A stretch of DNA of 35,740 nucleotides from an uncultured Oscillibacter sp. (GTDB lineage: Bacteria; Bacillota; Clostridia; Oscillospirales; Oscillospiraceae). Shown piece by piece: positions 31,701 to 35,740 of the stretch. The position numbers and the translations under genes were made by a program. The stretch spans positions 1-35,740 of the forward strand of contig CANDBG010000024.1 in the NCBI GenBank assembly GCA_947382875.1. Direction: 5' to 3'. Numbering within the stretch: the first letter of the stretch is position 1; the number at the start of each line of letters is the position of its first letter. The notes under the pieces were generated by a model. The model was not told the DNA's origin. It did not search any database and was given only the letters and a program-made list of their open reading frames with translations.

Positions 31701-32630
31701 GGAGGCGCGGACCAAATCGTAAAGAATCCCCTTGCCCGTCAGAGGGATGCCATGTTCCTCCTGAACGGCCAGCATATACCCTGACTGCTGGTTTTTGTTC
31801 AGCTCCGCCACGGGGAAATAATCGTACAGATTTCTGGTGGCAATTTCCACGCCCAATACGGCGTACGTCTGTCCCTGATACCGCAGGGGCAGGGAATAGG
31901 TAATCATCTCATGCGGATCGGCCATGTCTTTTTCCAGGGTGAACGGGAGAGACCAATAGCCCAAATCTTCGGTGGCGGCCTCCGGGTACGTCTGCCCGGC
32001 GCGCCATGGCTCATAGAAAAAGCGGTCGGCATCGTTCCGGTTCAGGCCATCCATGTAAAAATGAGTGGTCCAGCTGGTATCCAGGGGAATGTCCCAGCCT
32101 CTGGACAACTGCTTGTTTCCCCGTTCCAGCAAAAGGTCGGAGTAGTTCGCGGGACTCTTGGCCGGGTCGGAATCCCGGATAAAAAATCCGTCGTATTCTC
32201 CGGAAGCTCCCATTTCCTCCCCATCGGTCAGAATGAGAAAGAGACCCGAGGCGGAGCTGCCGCGCAGAATGTCCAGACATTCCGGAAATAACCGTTCCAG
32301 AAGCCGGTCACGCCCCTCGCCGGACCGCATGAAGGCATCCAGTTCCATTCCCTCTTGTGCGAGGGTCTGTTTCAGCAGGTCCGTGACAACCGTTTCCTGT
32401 TCCCGAATGGAGGCCCAACGCTGATTCATCTCATTTTGCAGCACCACCTGACGGTTTTCCACTAACCGGCTCATCATGCCGCTGGAATATTCCTTCAACG
32501 TTCGCGCGGTGCCCATCATGACGAGAGTGCCGATGGTAATAACGCTCTGCACCAGCATAATGGCAATCAGGGGAATCAGGAATATTCGGAAGATGGTGGC
32601 TTTTTTCTTCGTTCGACTCTTACCTCTCAT
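28722..32630 (-). CDS. hybrid sensor histidine kinase / response regulator with PAS and degenerate GGDEF
   Basis: A 1302-residue membrane sensor. Order: first membrane helix (about 13-36), large extracellular Cache-like sensor domain, second helix (about 377-397), PAS domain (about 470-560), GGDEF-like domain (about 580-690), a further sensor-like region, kinase domain with phospho-acceptor H943 (MSHEIRTPMNG), ATPase motifs (NAVKF, DTGVGI, GTGLGL), and a receiver with phospho-acceptor D1228 (ILMDIMMP). The GGDEF motif reads RLNEEEF, so it is not expected to make c-di-GMP. The start at 32630 follows AGGGA; upstream codons in this frame lie inside the binding-protein gene. It is cotranscribed with that gene, 8 bp apart. 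Confidence 0.88.
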   Translation of the reverse strand: MRGKSRTKKKATIFRIFLIPLIAIMLVQSVITIGTLVMMGTARTLKEYSSGMMSRLVENRQVVLQNEMNQRWASIREQETVVTDLLKQTLAQEGMELDAFMRSGEGRDRLLERLFPECLDILRGSSASGLFLILTDGEEMGASGEYDGFFIRDSDPAKSPANYSDLLLERGNKQLSRGWDIPLDTSWTTHFYMDGLNRNDADRFFYEPWRAGQTYPEAATEDLGYWSLPFTLEKDMADPHEMITYSLPLRYQGQTYAVLGVEIATRNLYDYFPVAELNKNQQSGYMLAVQEEHGIPLTGKGILYDLVRASGDSFDLKETAYDGLSLVRDVRLNGQGVFAVACPLKLYSNNVPYEHTHWVLLGLNTEEDLFGLSQQLYGWMVAAVLAGLAFGVLGIYLLVRHLTRPVQRLMQCIREGRAGLQNFKPANILEIDALYDVVTDLTEQQKEAENILLEEKERYKVALESSEDIFFTYDLRTQMLDIVNHPGLSGQWACSRTKDDFTNSGFIHEEDRATAVQALQQNPDSPYAEFRLRWPEETKFTWVALSGKAVRDTDGQRWKIVGSIRSIQEQKEKEAEQRRKNAMDGTTNLYGFSAGIQRLEEYRREKPAGVMVNLYLDRLRQTNEKNGIVFGDMILEEAGVMIRKRCQELQREAGCRTVALRLNEEEFVLWLEGVSAEQAAAFMEKLLKRSTVLFPDEVFLVRMCAGLAPAVQARDSRDLIRMAKLARSQVLPDDEQQYRFCGDAAKNLVLPPLREYEFNSLGYNKDISLVSVALNLFGKGPDFHAQMMLLLRKIDRFYQAGGVLVSLLQAEFNSNYLEYQWSRNGDVADESVKKYREEEKTAFFQWLGQKEARYFSPEDSGQSVIQRFLSVRPGQRGITLPLYDSGNYIGNICILDVPPQLLENPEEEQNLIELSQVVQGQLSQQRHDIASKAKSEFLSRMSHEIRTPMNGIIGMTAIALQQGQDQERVMDCLQKIRSSSDYLLGLINDILDMSKIESGKMKLEPVNFNMDEMLDTIHDLISPQAAAKEVRFVQEAALTNHWFQADRVRISQVLINLLGNAVKFTPSRGQVTLTVREENALVSFAVSDTGVGIAKEDQERVFRSFEQAAGANSFKQQGTGLGLSISSRLIQMMGSSIQLNSEPGEGSTFSFSVHLALGHPEGREKEEEIISFEGFRILVVEDNELNAEIAQSLLEERNFEVEWACDGAKAVERIRSAPPGTFDVILMDIMMPVMDGLEAARTIRSMDREDCRTIPIIAMSANAFDDDLKKSVECGMNGHLSKPVDVDKLYQTLNQALRERRK

Positions 32631-32638
32631 TACAATCC

Positions 32639-34111
32639 CTACTTGTTGATCGCGGCGTTCAGCGCCTGAACAAAGTCGGCGTACCACGCGGCAAACGCCT
32701 CCTGGTTCACATAGGGAGCGGCGGCGTCCTCCAGGTCCGCGCCCTGCTCCATGGCCGCCTTCACCGCGGCGCGGCTCTCCGCCGCCAGGTCCGCCAGGTG
32801 ATATTCCAGCACCTTCCGGGCCTCTGTACCGTTTTTGAAGCTCTTGTTGGTATAGGGGGTTACATTTGCCATGTTGTCCAGCATGATCGTAAGACAATCA
32901 TAGGTTTTGGGAGAGACTTCCAGGCCCCGATCCGAAATCACCTGATCCAGCTTCTGAACGCTGTTGGCCTCTTTGCGCACGGGCAGATAACCGGACACAC
33001 TGCCGAACTGGAGGTTGTTTTCCGCCTGGGTGAACCACTTCAGAAATTCCACGGCGGCATATTCGTGCTGCTGGTCCGACTTGCTGACCACCATGCCGGC
33101 CCCTTGCTGCACAGCGTAGTTTTCTCCCCCCTGGAAGATAGGGGGCATTTTTACGATATAATCAATGGCATGGCTTCCGCTGTCCAGCTCTACCTGGCTG
33201 GGAAAGTACATGGCGGAGGCAGTGGAGCCGGTATAGGCCAGGATATCCCCGGTTTTCACGTCATCCGAGCGGAAGGAGCCATAGGCACCGAAATAGCCCT
33301 TGACCATGGGGACGTAGTAGCTCTCCCACAGGCGGTATAACTCCTCCTGCGGGGTGTTGAGGGTCACTTCTCCGTTTTCCACATGGAAAATCTCCACGCC
33401 CAGCTGCTGCATACCGATAATGAAATAGTTCGCCATGGCGTCCCGGCCGTAAAATGCCTTGCCGTCTCCGGGGACATCAGGAGTAAGGCTGTCCGTCCAT
33501 TCGTAATAGGTTTTCGCGGTGGCCGCTACGCCCTCAATGGTGTTCAGATCTTCCAGAGAGGCCCCGGCAGCCGCGGCAAAGGTTTCCCAGTCCGTTTTAT
33601 TGAGCATCATGACTTCGGTGGATTTCGCCGTAGGGAAAATGCGCAGGGTACCGTCAGCAACAATGCGGCCCTCCTCGATGTAGGAGTCCACATATTGTTC
33701 CAGCTCTTCCTGGCTGAGGTAATCCGACAGATTTGCCAAAGCCCCGGCCTGCTCCACTTCGTAGGCGGTGTCGGCATAGGAGGAGAAAATGTCCGGCATG
33801 ACGTCAGCCCCCACCTTGCCGTTGATGGCGTTCCGTACCGCTGTTTCCAGGTCGGAGACGGAACCCTGAGAGTAACCCCGGACATAGATGCCCCGTTCGA
33901 GTCCAACGGTGTCGTTAAACGTATCGACCAGCGCGTCAAAAGCGGCCTGCTGGGAGCCGTTGTAGTAATGCCACACCGTAAGAGACACCGGATTTTTGGG
34001 GTCCAGGAGGTCCTTGCTTCCGCACCCCGCCAGACTGAAAATGTACACTGCTGCCAGGGTGAGCAGAACACCGTTCTTCCCTGTACGCCATAACTGTTTC
34101 AATTTCAACAA
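32639..34111 (-). CDS. extracellular solute-binding lipoprotein (sugar-type)
   Basis: A 490-residue binding protein of the family 1 (carbohydrate) kind: lipoprotein signal with lipobox LAGC (C30), then VSLTVWHYYNGSQQAAFDALVDTFN at the start of the mature domain. The preferred start is TTG at 34111, six bases after AAGGAG; a longer ATG frame to 34174 runs through the promoter. No permease or ATPase genes are adjacent; instead a hybrid histidine kinase follows by 8 bp. The protein probably presents its ligand to that kinase (inference). The ligand is unknown. Confidence 0.85.
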   Translation of the reverse strand: MLKLKQLWRTGKNGVLLTLAAVYIFSLAGCGSKDLLDPKNPVSLTVWHYYNGSQQAAFDALVDTFNDTVGLERGIYVRGYSQGSVSDLETAVRNAINGKVGADVMPDIFSSYADTAYEVEQAGALANLSDYLSQEELEQYVDSYIEEGRIVADGTLRIFPTAKSTEVMMLNKTDWETFAAAAGASLEDLNTIEGVAATAKTYYEWTDSLTPDVPGDGKAFYGRDAMANYFIIGMQQLGVEIFHVENGEVTLNTPQEELYRLWESYYVPMVKGYFGAYGSFRSDDVKTGDILAYTGSTASAMYFPSQVELDSGSHAIDYIVKMPPIFQGGENYAVQQGAGMVVSKSDQQHEYAAVEFLKWFTQAENNLQFGSVSGYLPVRKEANSVQKLDQVISDRGLEVSPKTYDCLTIMLDNMANVTPYTNKSFKNGTEARKVLEYHLADLAAESRAAVKAAMEQGADLEDAAAPYVNQEAFAAWYADFVQALNAAINK

Positions 34112-34145
34112 TAACCACTCCTTCCATTTGCTGCAAATATAATTT

Positions 34146-34174
34146 ATTGTACCATACCCCCACCGGCTTTTCAA
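34146..34174 (-). promoter_or_regulatory. promoter of the binding protein-kinase operon
   Basis: TTGAAA (34174-34169), 17 bp, TACAAT (34151-34146) on the minus strand, about 28 bp before the expected transcription-to-translation start at 34111. Confidence 0.7.
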
Positions 34175-34471
34175 GTCAGCTTTCCCATCTTGCCCGTCCG
34201 GACAGAGTCGATGTGCGTCGACTGCCTAATTGTAAGGGGACAGGATATTTGAGAATCCGGGACAAGGCGGACAAGGGCGGGAAATCGTGGGACACGGAGG
34301 GAAATAACAGTGCTTCTATGGGATAAGGCATGGTTTTTATGGAAAAAAGTTCAGGATGAAAAGAGTGTGTATCAAATATCTTGTCCGAAAGGGCGTCGGC
34401 TACAGTCGGCGTCTTTTTTTATGCTTTGAGGGCAATGGAAGTTGGCGGCGGATAGTTTGATTCATGTACGG
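34175..34471. other. gene-free stretch upstream of the binding-protein operon
   Basis: About 300 bases without a supportable gene on either strand. A TTTTTTT run lies at 34414-34420 but no convincing stem precedes it. I see no other feature. Confidence 0.4.
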
Positions 34472-34516
34472 AAAAAGCCCCTGGATTGCCGTAAAAACGG
34501 CTTTCCTGGGGTTTTT
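34472..34516. terminator. bidirectional terminator ending the candidate small RNA
   Basis: CCCC-T-GGA-TT-GCCGT and ACGGC-TTT-CC-T-GGGG form an interrupted stem (34478-34511). It is flanked by AAAAA on the left and TTTTT on the right, so it can end transcription on both strands. Confidence 0.75.
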
Positions 34517-34612
34517 CCGGTAAAAAAGAAAGGACGTCGCTTGGGAGGGTCGGGCCTGCGCCTCCCTCGGAAGCAGCAGCAACTTACGAAGAAGGGAGAC
34601 GATCGGCCCTTG
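34472..34612 (-). ncRNA. candidate small structured RNA
   Basis: A well-placed promoter and a strong terminator delimit a transcript of about 140 nt with no plausible reading frame. Inside, GGGCC (near 34608-34604) can pair with GGCCC (near 34556-34552), and UCCCU with AGGGA. A rival stem GGGAGG/CCUCCC can form in their place. The terminal hairpin is at 34478-34511. I do not recognise the family; it is not 6S, SRP, tmRNA, RNase P or a T-box by its visible motifs. Confidence 0.55.
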
Positions 34613-34617
34613 AGGAT

Positions 34618-34646
34618 AGTATAGCAGAGTGCGGCGGGCCGCGCAA
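34618..34646 (-). promoter_or_regulatory. promoter of the candidate small RNA
   Basis: TTGCGC (34646-34641), 17 bp, TATACT (34623-34618) on the minus strand; start near 34611. A perfect 14-bp palindrome CTGCACGCGTGCAG (34650-34663) lies just upstream of the -35 box and could bind a regulator. Confidence 0.6.
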
Positions 34647-34663
34647 GGGCTGCACGCGTGCAG

Positions 34664-34882
34664 GAAAATCGTGAACGCGCAGGGGTGAACCGGGCGAAAA
34701 CACTACGGGCACAAGCGTTTCCGCTGTTCACGGGCAGGAACGGCCAGCGTGCCGGCACACGAAAAACGACCCCAAAATCAGGCGATACTTTAGCGTGATG
34801 AATGGGACAAGAATTGATAAAGTTTTTTATCAAAACACCACAAAAAAATAGGAGATTTTATTTTGAGTGTAAGAGTAAAGAT
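34664..34882. other. gene-free stretch before the XRE regulator 3' end
   Basis: No gene is supportable. A 10-bp palindrome GTGCCGGCAC is at 34749-34758. A hairpin TTGATAAA-GTTT-TTTATCAA (34814-34833) may serve as a weak terminator for the XRE gene. Confidence 0.35.
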
Positions 34883-35305
34883 TTAGGCAATTCCGTCCTG
34901 CACAGCATCACTTGGGATGCTTTTGTTTGTCTGCCTCTGCTCGTCTTCGGTATATGTCAAATAGACAGAGCCCTTCTTGCCTGCAGCCTTTTCGTAAAGC
35001 ATAGTGACAAAGTCGAATACATTTTCTCGGTCATGTTTATTTAAGCATTTTATCATAGTAATTAGACTGTTTTCCCAGGAATTCAAAGTTCTATCGCCAC
35101 ATGTAGTGTTTTCACAACAGTCGATGGCTAGATAATCGATACTCACACCAAGGTACTGAGCAACTGTAATTACACTTTCAAGTCGCGGACTTTGAGTTTC
35201 CCAGCGTCGAATGGTAGCATTAACAAGGCCGCATTCTCGCTCAACCTTACGAAATGTAAGGTTTTTTTCTGCTATTAAGTCAGAAAGCCTGTTGTAAAAA
35301 GACAA
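34883..35305 (-). CDS. XRE-family transcriptional repressor
   Basis: A 140-residue protein with an N-terminal cro/cI-type helix-turn-helix (about residues 5-60: RLSDLIAEKNLTFRKVERECGL, then IRRWETQSPRLESVITVAQYLGVSIDYL). The C-terminal part is not assigned. The start is probably the TTG at 35305, seven bases after GGGAGG; a longer frame reaches 35320. It reads away from a promoter-operator region and a conjugative-transfer fragment, as immunity-type repressors of integrative elements do. Confidence 0.82.
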   Translation of the reverse strand: MSFYNRLSDLIAEKNLTFRKVERECGLVNATIRRWETQSPRLESVITVAQYLGVSIDYLAIDCCENTTCGDRTLNSWENSLITMIKCLNKHDRENVFDFVTMLYEKAAGKKGSVYLTYTEDEQRQTNKSIPSDAVQDGIA

Positions 35306-35351
35306 GAAAATACCTCCCAAAAATTAATGCAGTTTTTTCGCTACATTGTTC

Positions 35352-35388
35352 TTGACATATAGTGAAAAACTATTGTACTAGCAATAGT
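35352..35388 (+). promoter_or_regulatory. TTGACA box with overlapping operator-like inverted repeat
   Basis: TTGACA (35352-35357) is followed 11 bp later by ACTATTG/CAATAGT (35369-35375 and 35382-35388), a perfect 7-bp inverted repeat covering the expected -10 position, where no good -10 box is visible. A site for the neighbouring XRE protein is likely (inference). Confidence 0.5.
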
Positions 35389-35436
35389 AGATAAAAAAAT
35401 TTATCTCTGTCCAGCATACCACATCCCACCAACTAA

Positions 35437-35673
35437 CACAACCGGGAATGGGGGCAGATGGGCAACAACTACCTGCGCGGTCTTGTGGCCCTGGGGCTGC
35501 AAGGCTTTTTCATTATGATCTGTGTGGCGATTTACGCTGTGCTGGTGGGACAGATTACCAGCGGCGGCAGTCTCCATATCGCTATCTGGCAATGCGCCGG
35601 ATATACGGTGCTGCTGTGTTTCTCCCTGTTCAAAACCGGAGCGGTCAGCAAGTCAATTTTTAATGCGCATTAA
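35437..35673 (+). pseudogene. 3' fragment of a VirB6/TrbL-like conjugative-transfer membrane protein
   Basis: The last 78 codons match the C terminus of the TrbL/VirB6-type (CD1112-like) membrane proteins of Tn916/Tn1549-like and other Gram-positive conjugative elements: NREWGQMGNNYLRGLVALG, a membrane segment FFIMICVAIYAVLVGQI, then YTVLLCFSLFKTG and the typical end SIFNAH. The frame has a stop (TAA, 35434-35436) directly before the match, and the upstream 200 residues of the family are missing. It marks a deletion junction in an integrated element. Confidence 0.75.
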
Positions 35674-35740
35674 CACATTAAAATGATGGTGGGAATCAAG
35701 TATAACAGCCTGGCGGACCTAAATGGACAGGCCTTAGCCT

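Noticed and set aside
32631-32897. Upstream extension of the hybrid kinase frame
   Set aside because: These codons overlap the binding-protein gene in another frame and read as low-complexity Gly/Arg. AGGGA precedes the ATG at 32630.
34462-34833. 123-codon minus-strand frame across the candidate small RNA
   Set aside because: Arg/Pro/Phe-rich composition, no ribosome binding site, and it reads through the promoter and the terminator.
35683-35740. Possible partial gene starting at ATGATG at the right edge
   Set aside because: Only 19 codons are visible, there is no ribosome binding site, and I recognise no family.
1-35740. CRISPR arrays, rRNA and tRNA genes, insertion sequences
   Set aside because: No regularly spaced direct repeats, no cloverleaf-like gene and no transposase frame were found on reading both strands by eye; a tRNA or repeat search program could still find a missed item.

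Overview
The window looks like chromosomal DNA of an anaerobic, fairly GC-rich Firmicute, most likely a gut Clostridia of the Oscillospiraceae type (inference; no rRNA gene is present). Support comes from strong AGGAGG-type ribosome binding sites, consensus sigma-A promoters with 17-bp spacers, TTG and GTG starts, a NiCo-type riboswitch before a cation exporter, and a fragment of a Gram-positive conjugative-element gene.

Bases 1263-26936 hold one large purine/urate catabolism locus. A minus-strand operon (11488 down to 1263) runs ssnA - ygfK - YczE-like membrane protein - dpaL(ygeX) - ygeY - ygeW - arcC - ridA. These genes belong to the set tied to anaerobic urate degradation in gut bacteria. 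The likely logic is ring opening and hydrolysis, elimination of a diaminopropionate-type intermediate, and transfer of a carbamoyl group to phosphate, with ATP made by carbamate kinase; RidA would clear 2-aminoacrylate. In the centre lie a PAS/HTH regulator of the YheO/DauR kind (plus) and an NCS2 purine permease (minus), which converge on a hairpin. A plus-strand operon (14248-26853) runs hydantoinase - NTP-transferase/ModE fusion regulator - xanthine dehydrogenase of the selenium-dependent type - MoeA-like protein - moaC - moaA - MOSC/MogA fusion - modABC - mocA - xdhC. It thus couples a molybdenum hydroxylase to its own molybdate uptake and cofactor assembly.

The most striking observation is an identical 29-nt sequence in the leaders of both catabolic operons (11550-11578 minus; 14160-14188 plus). 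In each case it lies just after a promoter and before a hairpin with a U tract. This is the layout of a riboswitch that could co-regulate both operons, perhaps sensing xanthine, urate or a related compound. I cannot assign it to a known class with certainty. AT-rich inverted repeats beside the promoters of the central region, and palindromes before xdh and modA, suggest further regulator sites.

The right part is accessory. It holds a decayed sugar-ABC ATPase fragment, a CDF metal exporter behind a NiCo-like riboswitch, a solute-binding lipoprotein paired with a hybrid histidine kinase, a 700-bp gap with a well-delimited candidate small RNA, and an XRE repressor beside a truncated conjugative-transfer gene. 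A tyrosine recombinase stands at the left edge, so mobile-element traces flank the metabolic locus on both sides.
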